From Symsagittifera roscoffensis (lineage: Eukaryota; Xenacoelomorpha; Acoela; Convolutidae), in the NCBI RefSeq assembly GCF_963678635.1, contig NC_087070.1:21375461-21435460 (forward strand): a stretch of DNA of 60,000 nt. The letters run 5' to 3'. A program made the translations under genes and the position numbers. How positions within the stretch are numbered: the stretch's first letter is position 1; every line of letters begins with the position of its first letter. This document shows positions 34,357 to 46,606 of the stretch, piece after piece. The notes beneath the pieces were generated by a model, which did no database searches, was not told the origin of the DNA, and saw only the letters and a program-made list of their open reading frames with translations.

Positions 34357-35394
34357 ATGTCGACAAACGACGTTTTTATCGAAACGCATTCGCGTGGAGA
34401 AGATTGTAAAGCTTTGGCCGACTGTTTAAGAATAAATCGGAACACTGCGTATACAGTTTTGCGACATGGGAGATATAAAAATTTACCAAAAGTTGGACCA
34501 TACAATCGAAAAATTGACAAAGAGGTTATTTTGGGCGCTATTGACATTCTGGAGGGCAATCCACAGATGACGTTGCAGCAAGTGAATTTTGCGTTGAGAG
34601 CGCGCTTACCCCAAAAACCTAATTTTACCCAACAAGAACTATTAAAATCATTAGAAGGGAGAATTATCTTTTTCAAGATTGCGAGAGATTGTACTGCAGA
34701 GCGTAACAGCGAAGAAAACCTAGAAGATCGTTACAACTATGCATTGTGGATCATGAGCCCTGACATCATACGTTCGCGAAAAACTGTTCTGGATAAATTT
34801 GGAGTAAATATCCACATGCGGCGTACTCAAGGGCAATCTGCTAAGGGTGACAGCGTTTATAGAAAGGTCAGTGCCCAGAAAGGACCCAATGTTACAATCT
34901 TACAATCAGTTGCGCAGTTTCCACGGAAGGCCTTTTGCATTATCAGGTAATTCAAGGTGGAATGAAGAAGGAAATTTTCAAAAACGTTCTCGAAGTTCTA
35001 TGTGGAAACATTATCCTTGACGAATGGACGATGCTGATGGATTTTGCGTTTTTGACAATGCTCCCGGGCACAGAGGAATCGAAGATATGGACCTTAGTGG
35101 AATATCCCCTCTGAAGAGGCTCCCAAAGTACAGCCCATTTCTAACTTTGGTTGAAGCTGCAATTTCTGGAAAGCGGCTGTGAAACGAAAACTGCACGAAG
35201 AGATGGATTTGATTATCAACGCTGATGCCCTGAAGGAGCCAGGACAAACACTTCAGGATTACCGTTTCCGTCATGTCAAATCTATATTGGAACGAACAAA
35301 TTGTGATATTACTCAGCAGAAATGTGTTGGTTGGTGCAATCATACGATGACATATATTCCGGATTGTTTGGCCAGGAATAAAATAGATGGATGA
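34357..35394 (+). pseudogene. Tc1/mariner/IS630-type DDE transposase, decayed
   Basis: The first frame, 34357-34950 (197 codons), has a helix-turn-helix near residues 16-40 (ALADCLRINRNTAYTVLRHG). It continues to the first catalytic region, VLDKFGVNIHMRRTQGQS, with D146. The later parts are in other frames. About 34935-35025 reads VIQGGMKKEIFKNVLEVL. About 35030-35170 reads FCVFDNAPGHRGIE, with the second Asp, and RLPKYSPFLTLVEAAISG, with the final acid Glu. 35179-35394 gives the C-terminal tail. The distance from the second Asp to the Glu is about 33 residues. At least two frameshifts disable it. Cut-and-paste transposition would have been its role. The usual TA target duplication and inverted repeats were not found. 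Confidence 0.8.
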
Positions 35395-37784
35395 ACAATG
35401 GATGTTGTATAAAAACCGTTGATTCTGCATATTATATTCTGTTCTTATTCATTTGAAATAACATGTTTTCAATTGAAGACACTTGTGAGCACTCCATCGT
35501 TTTTCTATTCTTTAGAACTTACGAAATAAATGTTTTTTCAATGGAAGTTACCTATAATATTTTTCAAATTACCGATTGTTCAATAGGCTTTGAAAAGGTG
35601 TAATATCGAAGATTTGATCCAAGTTGTCATTAGGTCGAAGGTCGACAGATACATATTCCAAATTAAAATGTTTTAATCGCCGCTTACAAAACTACCCAAA
35701 AACAATTTTTCTGCGCAGCTCTTCCAAAACTAACTGTCTATTTATCACAAAGTTTTTGAATTCAACTAGGCCAAAAATGACATTTTTCGCATTTTTTCGA
35801 AAGGTTTTGACCACAAACTGTGTTTTTGACCGATTCTCGCGCTCAACTTTAGTTAATTTTGGCGCTAAGAAGGTTAGGTGGTCTTGGTTGACCAAAATTC
35901 AATTTCGAATAATGGCTCAAAAGGATCTTTAGGTGGCCAAGGGGCCTAATCCCTGGGACGTGCTGCACCCTAAATCTGCTACTGTTCCTTACTGGACACC
36001 AAAAAATTGAAATTTTTTTGATCTGATTTCGAGTGATTGAGGCAAGTGAGTAACGTTTTTTAGATGAAAATTAATCGTTTTTTATTACGCTTAAAAACAC
36101 TTTTGCGCTTGGAAACAAGTTTTTGAAGCTTTGTGTAGCAGTTCCTTGTCAAAATAAACTACAAAAAACTCAAGAAAGTCAATTTTTTTTCGGATATAAC
36201 TGTTTTGAATTGTGATTAATGTATTAAAATCACACCACGCTAAAATAATCTCACAGTTTGGGAAAAATTAATGGTTTTCGATGTTATTTAGTAAAGTAAA
36301 GTTTCTTGAGCTGATCGGACAATTTTTGTTTAACTATAGTTGATTTTTCATTTTTCTTGGATTGTTTTGTTTATTTTTTTCCTCTATCTTTGTAGCAACC
36401 AATGAGAAAGTCAAGCGATATGAATGAAATTGAACTTCTCTGTCTTCATAACAATTTTTTAAAGCAAAACGATTGGAAAAACACTTTTTTAAAATAAAAT
36501 TGCAATTTTTGTATATACTTTTTTAAGTCTTCATTATTTTGTAATCAGTTTCATGTCGGAATTCGAAAAGTCAAGTGTCTCGTGAACTATCTGAAATTTT
36601 CTGGCATTAGGTAAGTTGTCTGGCATTGAGCAAATTTGAGGAAAACTATTAGAAGCTATCAGATGGCAAGAAGAAACTATCCCGCACTGATTAGTTTGAT
36701 GATTTTTTTGGACAGTCGGATCAAAATTTTACTTGAAACATTAGTTGGTGACGGCATGTCTCTCAGTAACGAAGTCTATGCACATCATTTCTTCGGTTTT
36801 GTGATAAATAAAAGTAATGAATTGTTACACTAGGTCTGAAAGATTTTTCGCCATCTATTTTGAGAAAAACAAGCAGCCGTTTTCTTTCATGAAATGACTA
36901 TCATGTACGCAAAGAAAGTGACGGGAAAAATGTGATTCTTGTGTGTGATTAACTGAGATAAATTTTTACTTGTCTTAACTTTTACTTAAAATTTTTAACT
37001 AGCTCTAGTGCACGGAAAACTTCGTGTCAATTGAGAAGTATTCTAATGTTCAAACTCATATATTAATTTTATAAGTAAGAATACAAAAATTTGCAATTTG
37101 CTAAATGAGGAAAAATATTTCGCGATCTGCCTTGCGCAGTTAACGTGTGGATGACAATTGAAAACAGCTCAGAAAAAATTTCTGAATAAATTGAGACAAG
37201 CTATTCACTTTTAATGTTTTGTTACAAGACTCTAAATAAATCAATTTGTACTTAGCATAGCTTGTTGTTCAATTTAATTTTCAATTTGTTCAATTGCGTT
37301 TTAAATTTGCATCAATTGTGTAATCAAGATTTTCATAGACTCTAGAGACAAGTCTGGACAATCAGTGATCTGCCTTGATTCACTTGGCCATGTTAAAGTC
37401 TCTATTCGTTTGTTTTTGCTTTTTTTTCTGAGATCAGCACTCCAAATAACCATTTTGACTTTGTGTGTTTATAGGTGATATGAGTGTCATAATTTCAAAT
37501 GCCAAGATTTTCGATTTTTCCACTAAATGTTTATCAGTTCTTCAATTAATTTTTTGGTTTCCCCTTTTTTTAAATAATTAAACATGGACTCTATTAAGAA
37601 CGCGCCTTGATTGAATTGAGTATGCCTTTTAGTGTATCTTTAAAGTTTTTGCCTAAAAAATAGTGCAGTTATTTGTAAAAAATGAGCTGTTTTGAAACGT
37701 TCCACCAAAAAACAGAAGTAACAAGTAAGTGCCTTTTGAGGAAAAATTTAGCGTATACTAGTGTTCTATCAAATTCTAAAAATC
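35395..37784. other. Non-coding AT-rich region
   Basis: About 2.4 kb without a frame or repeat that I can support. Open frames here are short and of low complexity. Confidence 0.5.
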
Positions 37785-38250
37785 AACAAGACTGCTCGTA
37801 TCAGGGCGAAGCCCTGATTGTTCCGACTGCCTTTTAAGGTTTATGGAGCAGCAGTAATAACATAAAAAAGATATTTTACCTGTGATCATTTTTCGTAAAT
37901 TTACGAGGGTTTAAGGATTGTCATTTTGGCCAATTTGGGACAATTAACGCGCGATATATTTCGCGCTATTAACGCGTAAGCGGAGAGTTAGTCCGTCTTA
38001 GAAATCGTTACAAATTGGTTGAAAGAAGCTTATTTGCCATAACTGATTTTGTTACAAGGAGCAAAATCTATCCTTTTGTACTCAATATGGCGTGTGGGGG
38101 GATGATTTTCATTAAAAAAAAAATCAAATTTAAAAAAAAAATTTCATTTCGTTTTATTTCATTAAATTTCCTAAATATTATTACTGCTCCATAAACATTA
38201 AAAAGCTGTCGGAACATTCAGGGCTTCGCCCTGGTACGAGCAGTCTTGTT
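37785..38250. mobile_element. Inverted-repeat MITE with hairpin-bearing termini
   Basis: The left arm AACAAGACTGCTCGTATCAG... (37785-37860) pairs with the right arm ...GTACGAGCAGTCTTGTT (about 38175-38250) over roughly 70 bases with a few mismatches. Inside each arm is CAGGGCGAAGCCCTG or its complement, itself a perfect 6-bp stem with a GAA loop. The 300-bp core is non-coding and holds an A/T homopolymer stretch. No clear target duplication was found, so the superfamily is unknown. Confidence 0.8.
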
Positions 38251-39659
38251 TAGTCTTTACAACTAGCCTCTTTTGAACAGAATTTTTTCATCATCTGAAA
38301 GTTACTGAAGCTTTGAATTGAAAGTTAAAACTGAACTAATGATTGATTTTAGCAATGTTTTGGGCAATTTTTTTTTCACAATTACCAATTTGAGCAAAGT
38401 AACGCGCTTTAAAATGCATGCTTTTCAGCTGAAGTCGCTCTTTAATGTTGCTCACAAATTAAAAGAAATTGAACTCATGCTTCCTGTTTGATCGTATCAA
38501 TACGTTAATAGACGCAAAAGCAATGGAATTCTAAAAATGGGTATCGGGGGAAGCTATTTTTTTTTCTATTCAAAAATCAGATGAAGCTATAATGATTTGT
38601 CCTTGATACGAGGATTTTTTTAAATTTGTGCTCAGCACATCAATATTTTCTAGTCGATATCAGTACTAAATATTTTGTCGAAGTTTGTTAAAAATCAAAA
38701 TTTCATATGAAAACCCAAACTGAGCACGAATTGTTATTAGAAAACGAACAATGAACTCTTAAATAAACGATTTCGAGACATAACTTATCAATAAAAAGAT
38801 AACAACACTGATCGTATAAGAAAAAAGATTTGAATGTGCCGTTTGCTCTTTACCGTCGGTGAAATAACTTTTGCTCAAATTTACCAATATAATTAAATAA
38901 TTGAAACTGTTTTTATTTGTTAGATTTTTTGAAAACTAATTTATTGTTTTGAAACTACTTATTCAAATTGAAACCAAAGAGCACTGGTAATATTCAAGAA
39001 AAAACTCCACGCTATGCACACTACAAAGTGATGTTCTTTGCAAAATTCAAATATTGTTCAGACAAATCATTGGCGTAAGTTCATTTTTGAAAGATCTAAT
39101 TGGACGTTTTTGTGTTAATGTGTAAAATTTTTTGATTGTTTTTTCAAAATTTTAAATATTGGCAACAAAAAAGTTTTGGCAGCAATTTTACCCTACGAAA
39201 TTTATGCAAAAAATTAAAATCGGCCTTTTTATTCAAAAAAACAGATCGCCAAAAAAACAGCAGCAAAAACAGTTTTCGGCTCCTAAAAAAACTAACGGCG
39301 TAAATGAAATAAAATTTGGCCTCAAACTCTGACGCCCAAATTAAAACTTTGGTTACTTTCGCCTTCTCAAAAAATGTTAAGTCACTGAATTTAAGATCAG
39401 TTTGCTTTAAATTTTGATCTCGAATTTATAAAGCGCACATACTGATACATTTTTGATTTATCAAATTTAACATTTGTTCGTTTTGGTTAATATTGAACAT
39501 TTGTAATCTGGTATGATCGATGTACGACAATTGATTCGTCAATTGATAAAATATTGCATGATAATTAAGTGAGTTTTGGTTTCCACTGCATTTGAGAAGC
39601 TCCCAGAATCAACTGAAACGAAGTCAGATTAAATGTACAGTAATTGTAGAAAAAACCGA

Positions 39660-39718
39660 CAGATTTTTTTTTTTTTTGAAAAATCCACTTCTCGAGAAAA
39701 ACCTAGCTCCGTCACTGG
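39660..39718 (+). repeat. Possible solo end of a hAT MITE
   Basis: A T run followed by GAAAAATCC, then CTCGAGAAAAACCTAGCTCC and GTCACTG. This resembles the right end of the three MITEs here (T run, GAAAATCCGCC, CCTAGATCCGCCCCTG). No partner end was found, so this is weak. Confidence 0.3.
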
Positions 39719-40509
39719 TTCGACTAAATAAAATTTTCGATTACTCTGAAAACATTTTAAAGATCCCTTTCTGAGATAATTTTGTGCGCCACAAAATTTT
39801 TTTTGAAAATGCATAAACGAGCCAACAACGGCGTTTTTAAGCTTTTTTGAGCATTTTGAACAAAAAAAAATTGCGCGTTTTCTTCAAAATTTTGTGTAAA
39901 TACTGGGGAACCAAACAAACAAAATTGATGCTTTTTTTGTTCAAGGCTTTCGTTAAAAAGTTTATGGTGAGTTAGCTGAAAAGCGTTGGAAGAAGCATGA
40001 TATTTACTACCAATAGTAGTCATATAAAACAAATTAAATCTAATGTCAATAATTAAATGCTAGTCCTTTGCGGTTTCAACCTCAGTAATTTCAAAGCATC
40101 AAAACATATGTTTAATTCGAAATTGACTGAAAGTGAGCGAAAACCGCGGAACTCAGCTTCAATTAATAGGGGAAAACTTTTTTGCGAAAGTGGAGCTGTT
40201 TGAGGACAAAAAAGAAATACCCATGAAAACTTTTATTGGTCCAAATGAGTTATAAAAAATTGCTTTCATTCTTGTGGGATTACAATTTTTGAAGAACGGA
40301 AACTACGCAAAAAAAAAAATTAGTAATGTACTCGTTTCTCGGCTCCAAAAATGTCGAAAAAGGCTCAGTCTAAAGAAAAATGCTGTCATTTTAACCAAAT
40401 TTTCGACGATGTCGTTCTGGCAGATGTTGTGTAATTATTTCTGATTATAGGCCAAAAAATGCAGCGATTTGATTGATTGTAGCATTTTTCGAGGTTGTTC
40501 TCCTTTTCG

Positions 40510-40719
40510 TTAGTTTTTCTTGCAGAAGGCAGCTATACAGGCCATTATAAGGCATAGCACTTCCATACAGAAACAAAGCCAATGCATAGCCATTGCAAAC
40601 TGAACCTGCCTCAAACCTTTATCGAATTTTTCCGTCAAATATGCAGCAGCCGCTGTACCAAAAACGGCTGAAACAATTTTTGAACAATAATAATTGTCTT
40701 CTCGATTTAAATTTTTCAT
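40510..40719 (-). CDS. Small hypothetical membrane protein (69 aa)
   Basis: The frame starts ATGAAAAATTTAAATCGAGA. It has a polar N terminus and a small-residue segment (IVSAVFGTAAAAYL). A strongly hydrophobic Cys-rich stretch (MHWLCFCMEVLCLIMACIAA) follows, then a lysine end, CKKN. Its composition is more coding-like than the surrounding AT-rich DNA. I do not recognise it. It may be a small gene, a single exon or chance; there is no AATAAA close downstream. Confidence 0.25.
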   Translation of the reverse strand: MKNLNREDNYYCSKIVSAVFGTAAAAYLTEKFDKGLRQVQFAMAMHWLCFCMEVLCLIMACIAAFCKKN

Positions 40720-41393
40720 ATCGTTTCAATTGTTGACCTTGCAATGAGCATCTTCGAAGAAAACATGTTTTTCCAAATCGAGTGTGAGTGGTCCAAATAT
40801 GAGATAATGGTTTGTAAGTAAATTTTCCTGAATTGTTGAAAAGTCTAAAAAGTACATCAATAGGTCATTTGTTTATCCTTGAACTATGATTATTGGTAAT
40901 TTATTCAGAAATACTGATGAAATCTGATCCATGAAAGGATACACTATGATCATCTATTTTTTTTCAAATTGATTTATTTATTGCGTTTGTTCAGTATTGT
41001 GAACTTCACTTATCATGAAAAATCGATAGGCAAAATTTTTTCGAAGTGCTCAGCATGAATTTTAAAAACAATATATTTCACAAAAATGATACCAAAGGGT
41101 TACTGCAGCAACAAAGAGCAAATTTAATAAAAATTATATTGTGGTTTTTCTTGCAATTTTTTCAAAGGAAATCATTATAATCGATTTCAAAATTTTTCTA
41201 AGGAAAACATGATATTTCTACAACGCTTTCTGATATCAGTCACTCTTATTTTTTCGTTCTGATAAAATATCATGGCAAGTTTTTACACGAAATTTGAAGT
41301 TACTTTTCAAAAATATTTCTTATTATTCAGTCAGCATGAAAAATTTTAGAACGTTCCAGCGCTAATTCATTGATGAAATATTGCTGATTCATC

Positions 41394-41831
41394 CAGGGGC
41401 GGATCTAGGATTTTTTCGAGGGGGGGCGGATTTTCAAAAAATTTTCGAAAATTTTGACGACCTTTTTTTTTTTTAGGTCGACCAAATTGATCTTTCCAGC
41501 TCTTCCAAAGCACGGTTTTGTCCCAATTTTGGCCAAATTTTTTGCGCCGCCGGCAAAATTTTGAAAAAACAGGCCAAAAAAAGGCGTTTTTAGGCAATTT
41601 TTGGAAAATTTTGACCGAAAACTTGCGTTTTTCCGGCGCGCGATCCCCCCTCAAAATTAGTATATATTGGCGCCCAAGGCGCCTTTAGAAAAATTTTAGG
41701 GTCGGTCGGCCAAAAATGGATTTCATAAAAAGTATCAAAGGGGGACCCTTTGGGTCGGCAGGGGGTCGAATCCCTGAGGGGGAAGGGAGGGGTCCGCCCC
41801 CCCGCCCCTTCCCCCCCTAAATCCGCCCCTG
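41394..41831 (-). mobile_element. hAT-type MITE, copy 3
   Basis: 438 bp, inverted relative to copies 1 and 2. Terminal repeats are CAGGGGCGGATCTAGG at the left and TAAATCCGCCCCTG at the right. Flanking 8-mers GATTCATC and GATTGATC match at 7 of 8 bases. The interior carries the family's GGTCGACCAAATTGA, TTTTAGGGTCGG and GGGACCCTTTGGGTCGGC blocks. Apparent open frames in it are low-complexity artefacts. Confidence 0.9.
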
Positions 41832-41839
41832 GATTGATC

Positions 41840-43002
41840 GATGAACAAATTGTCAGTAATTCATCCATAAGTTGCATCGATAATTGATAAATGCATTATC
41901 GCTTATTTATCACTGATCATCTACAAATCAGCATTGACTCATTAAACGACCATGAATCAAGAATTGGATCTGGGCCTTAATTCTTGAAGTTTGAGTCCCT
42001 TTAAAAAATAACACAGCATTGAACAGTTTTTCTTCGAAAAACTGGTTTGTGGTAAAATTGAACACGTCCGAGAATTTCAACTCGCCGCAAGCGTATCTCA
42101 AAACTAACAAAAAATTAAAAACTAAATTTGGGGTTTTTATGTGCTGCTTGCATACTATAAATTTCAGAGCAAACATTGACCTTCAAGCATGCGCTTTTGA
42201 AATAAGACAAAAATTTTTAAGCGCAGGTAAACTTTCGAAACGCAAATCTGACACGTTTTGTTTCGGTTATTTGAATTTGCTTTGTGGGAGAGCGTAACTG
42301 CGTAATTTGTATTTCAATTTGCAAATAATTTCGAGGTGAGGATTTGAAGAAAATCAAAAAAAAATAATTGCGAAGTTTTTTTAAAATAAAATCAAAAATA
42401 CTGATCCTAAACGAACAATTTTAAGTACACGAGCGTCACTCGATTGCTTTTCTCGCTCGAACTTGGACCAAAAACTGAACATTTTCAAACCGATATTTTT
42501 TGCTATTGGGATAATTTTTTTAAAACTGGGAACAAACAAACTGGGAATGTTAACTGGGAACTGGAAAAAACGAAATTGTTAAAACTTTCTCGAAATTAGA
42601 ATTTGAGTAGGTTTTTGTGACCTTTACACAATTGCTGTACAATTCCAACTGTAAGGCCATATTGGGCTTCTTTGGTTCGGGATTTTTACCCTAGTCGCCT
42701 TTAGTACACATAAATTATAAGCTTTTACCGACGAGTATGCACTCCTGGAAATTTTCCGTGATAGACGCTATATTCGATGGATATCTGGATATCGAATATA
42801 CTTTGCCGCCGCAAACATTTTATTTTTCCCGTGATGATAGTAATACAGTCGACTGTTAATTGCTTTCGGAGGGGTGTTTGGAATGATTAACTTTTTGTCC
42901 ATCTACAAACAGTTTTCTTTAATATGGAAATCATTAACAAATTGTGCATAATATCGGTTAATCGCATAAATTTTCGATGCGGTATCGAGGTACTTAGATT
43001 TA
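41840..43002. other. Non-coding spacer
   Basis: About 1.2 kb with no supported gene. A short imperfect palindrome (TATTCGATGG...ATATCGAATA, about 42771-42801) is the only local structure noticed. Confidence 0.5.
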
Positions 43003-43004
43003 AT

Positions 43005-46000
43005 TTACTGATAAACAGCTTCTAGCTGGGGATCCAATGCATTTTGAGACTCAAAAAACCGAAGGTTGAAGAAGTCCGATATCGCGGTGGCCTTGGAAAC
43101 AATTACGAGGGAATATAGACACAAATAAGTTAGCTGGGTCAACAGCGGGAAATAATTCACCAGGGAATTAAAAAGAAATTGATAAGGTTGTGTTACATTT
43201 GTACTTTTCGTCTCCGCAGTGATTGCATTTAGGTTTCCTTCTCCGACTAACTCTTCCACTTCATCTTCGTCAATACTGGTTATAGAAGGATGGCGTTCTA
43301 AAATTTTCTGTAATTTCCGAATTGATATGTCCATAACAAATGAAGTTTGTTATAAATAGACTATGTGTGACTGTGTTTACAACTCTTAATTGCTCCAAGT
43401 AATCTATTTATATCGACGTTTGACCGTCGGCGCGGTTTGTTTCGAGACCGTCGGCATATGCAAATATCTAAACTCTGATTGGTTGGCTTGTCGTTGCATG
43501 ATCGCTCGCCCTCTAGCGGCCATGTTTGTCTACGAATTTTACGGTTCGATTTTACAACGTTATCTTTATTAGTATGTACAGTTTCCGGATCTCTGGATAA
43601 CTTTGTTTTATAACTGAGGGCTCTTTGAATTGAAATAATTTTTGCGTAAGTCGACAAAGTTTTTGCCTCACTGTTCGGATGTCTAGAAAAATAGTCCGCT
43701 AGACCGATTTTCCCCACTGGCTTATGTTCCAACTCAAAGTCGAACGGAATTAGTTTACCAAGCTATCTTGTTAACCGTCTAAATCCTGTTTTGTTCTTCT
43801 TATTTTTTCCGTTTAAAACTGATGCTAGCGCTTTATGATCGGTATTTACTTGAAATTTCTGTCCTAGGACCTAATTCCTTAAGTATTCTGCCCCCCAAAC
43901 TACGGCGAAAATTTCTAGTTCATCTGTGGAGTACCGTTTTTGGGCACCATTTAAATAACGCGATGCAAACGAAACTGGCCTCCGCCCTTGGGTACCAAGT
44001 TGCTCTAATACGGTCCCCAATCCATTTTGACTAGCGTCGCACGCTTTCCTAAAATCTTTATGCGCGTCAAAAAGCCTCGGTTCTACGATGTTTTACCTCT
44101 GAAGTTTTATGTTTATCAAATTTTCCTGAAACTCAGCTGTCCATGCGTATTCGTTTTTTCTTGCTTACTAATGATCTCAACGGGGCCGATGACTCTGCTA
44201 ATGCCCGTAAAAACTTGTGTAGACTGTGAATTGACCCCATAATTTATTTTAGTTGAGATATTGTGCGGGGCGGTTTCGGTGCACTGATTGGCTCCGCTTT
44301 CCGAATGAGCGGCGTAATCCGGTCAACGTAACTTTATGTCCTATTCATTCACATACTTTTGGACAAAAAAACAATTCGTTAGCTTCAATGACATCTTTGT
44401 TTTGTCTAACTTCCTTAGGATTCTCTCCACGGTTGATAAATGCTCTGTTTCGGAGCCTTAAGTTACTAATAATATATCTTCGATAGACGCATGAGCCTGT
44501 GGATATTCCCATAGGATCGGTTTCATTACTTTTTAGAAATCCGCCGGCATTGTGGTTAGATCGCAAAAACCCGGTTTCAAATCTATACGTTCCTGTCGAT
44601 TTACGACCGACAAAAAAGAAATTACAATGCAGAGTGGTATCTTGGCTTAGCGGCAGTTGTCTGTACGCATACGTTAGATCCATAGTGGAGAAGTATGTTT
44701 GGCGCGATTTCTTTTCTTTTATAGTTTGGCCGACGGCGTCTATTAGATCCTCGATGCTCGGCAATTGGTACTTGTTCTTTTGCACCTGTTTTCTTAATTT
44801 GCGTGGTCAGAGTGCAAGTTTTACCCAGCCAGCCCTCCTTCTTGACTGTATTCAAAATCGGAGATACAAAAAAAACTTATCCGAGCAGTTTTCCAATTTT
44901 TTATTTGCCCTTTCTTGTTTAATTTATCAGTTTCCCCATCGACATTTTTTTGGAGTGTTATTGGCACCCTTCGTCATTTTTGTTGAATCGGCATGAGATT
45001 TGCAAAAAATTCGACTTGTACATTATAAGTACGTTTTTCCCTACCTGTTTAGAGAGATTAGAGAAGAGCTTACTGAAGTAATCCTGCCACTTCTCTAGTT
45101 TAGCGTCGTCGTCGGAGGCGGTCTTATCCTGGATCGACATCACTTTGTGGCCTGGCTTCTTCTGGCTTAGTTGCAATCCCAATTCGGTCATCAAATCCAG
45201 TCCAATGATGTATGGTCGAGTTCCTCCGTTGACCTTGATTGACGCCGTTGTCACCTAGCCATTGGACACCAGCTCCACTCTCATTGTCCCCAGTAAGCGT
45301 ATAGGGTTATTTCAGTAGTCGCGAAACTCTTGGTCCTTCGGCTCGAATTCTTGCTTTTTTATGCCTGCGGCGCCTAATTTTTCCGGAACCCCAGTCGTAA
45401 ATATGGAGATTGGTGACCCACTAACGACCCACACGCTCGTCTCTGCCCGTTGATTTTAATAGGAAGTTTCACGCCCGCCACTCGTAGCTCCGCATTTTTC
45501 TTTGCTCTAACCGCCATCATATTGTAGTCTTCCGAGTTGTCAGAACCCCACGATTGGACACGTTTTTTTATGTTTTTTTTTCACCCATCCCACTGAGCTT
45601 TCATGTTCCGATTTATCATCCTTCATTTCTTCCGATTCGAATTGCTCTTGACAATCTGGTCCTTAAATCATTCCGACCGATGATCTCCCCTTATTGCTTT
45701 TCTTGGCACGGCACGTTCGCTCGAATTGTCCAAATTTTCCACGAAAGTTGCAGGTAAAGTTCTTGTTTGCACATTCGTTCTTCTGCTTCCATGTGAAACA
45801 GGGTTTATCACAAGTATAACATCTACGGTCTCCCTCATTCGTCCCTCCTCGGTACTGTCCTCGGCCTTGGGTTTGGCTGCGGCCTCTCCCCCGGTTGTTC
45901 CGGTATCCACTTCTGATGATTCCCACCGTTTCTGTCTTGATTTGCAGCCCGAAGCCTATGGTACTGCTCGTTGCTGCGCCTCCGGTTGAAACGTAAGTTT

Positions 46001-46606
46001 TGGAATATTTCTCCCCCCGCCTTTAGTAAAGAGCGATACGATACGCTTTTTCCGGGATTTTTGTGGCTCTACATAACTCATTTGGAGCCTCGCTGCTCGT
46101 CGTGTTAACGGTGAACTTGCTTCCAGTGCACCGAGGCAACGCGCCGCCAGTCCTCTGAGCAACGCATGAAACTGCTCTAAGGACTCCTCAGTCTGCTGCT
46201 TCCTTGACAGTAGCGGAAAGACTTCCTATGTTTCATTGCGTTCCTTCTTGAACTCCCCTTCCATCGCACCGAGCAACCTTGGATAACGCGAGGCCCCCAA
46301 ATCCAGATGTGGTTTTCGTTTGTGAAATTCGTCCTGTTGTTTTTCCCTCAGGCACAAGTATATCGAAATTAGAGTTTGCTTCGACTCTAACCGGTTTTTT
46401 ACATCAATCTTTTCCGGCAACGCTGCGTCCAGCGTACTAAGGAAGTAGAAATTCATCGGGTTTATAGAATGTTTCGCTACTATTCTCCACTGGAAGCGAT
46501 TCACCAAAAGTTCCCATAAAATTGGTTGCTCTGCACATTTGAGCGGCCAAAAAGATGTAATTTTAAGTGGATTTGTTCCATTCAATGGGTCTGCTGGCTG
46601 CGCCAA
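43005..46606 (-). pseudogene. Decayed Gypsy element related to the 24012-30162 copy, lacking integrase
   Basis: Reading from 46606 down: gag (ITSFWPLKCAEQPILWELLV, to about 46226) and a zinc knuckle region near 45860-45700 (RRCYTCDKPCF, FTCNFRGKFGQFERTC). Next come a protease-region remnant (45254-44958), reverse transcriptase with YFSTMDLTYAYRQLPL (44785-44345) and the RNase H end with GKIGLADYFSRHP (43732). The last part is the spacer that in the intact copy precedes integrase (43334-43005, HPSITSIDEDEVEELV). Many stops and frameshifts break it, and it stops where integrase should begin. Gag starts against TGGCGCAGC, as in the intact element. It is a divergent older member of the family, not a copy of the intronic element. 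Confidence 0.88.

Larger units (their letters stand above)
38251..41385. other. Non-coding AT-rich region with one small ORF
   Basis: Apart from the small minus-strand ORF at 40719-40510 and a possible hAT end near 39660-39718, I see no gene or repeat in these 3.1 kb. Confidence 0.5.

Noticed and set aside
34353-34676. Minus-strand 107-codon ORF
   Set aside because: Antisense to the transposase frame, which carries the recognisable helix-turn-helix and DDE motifs.
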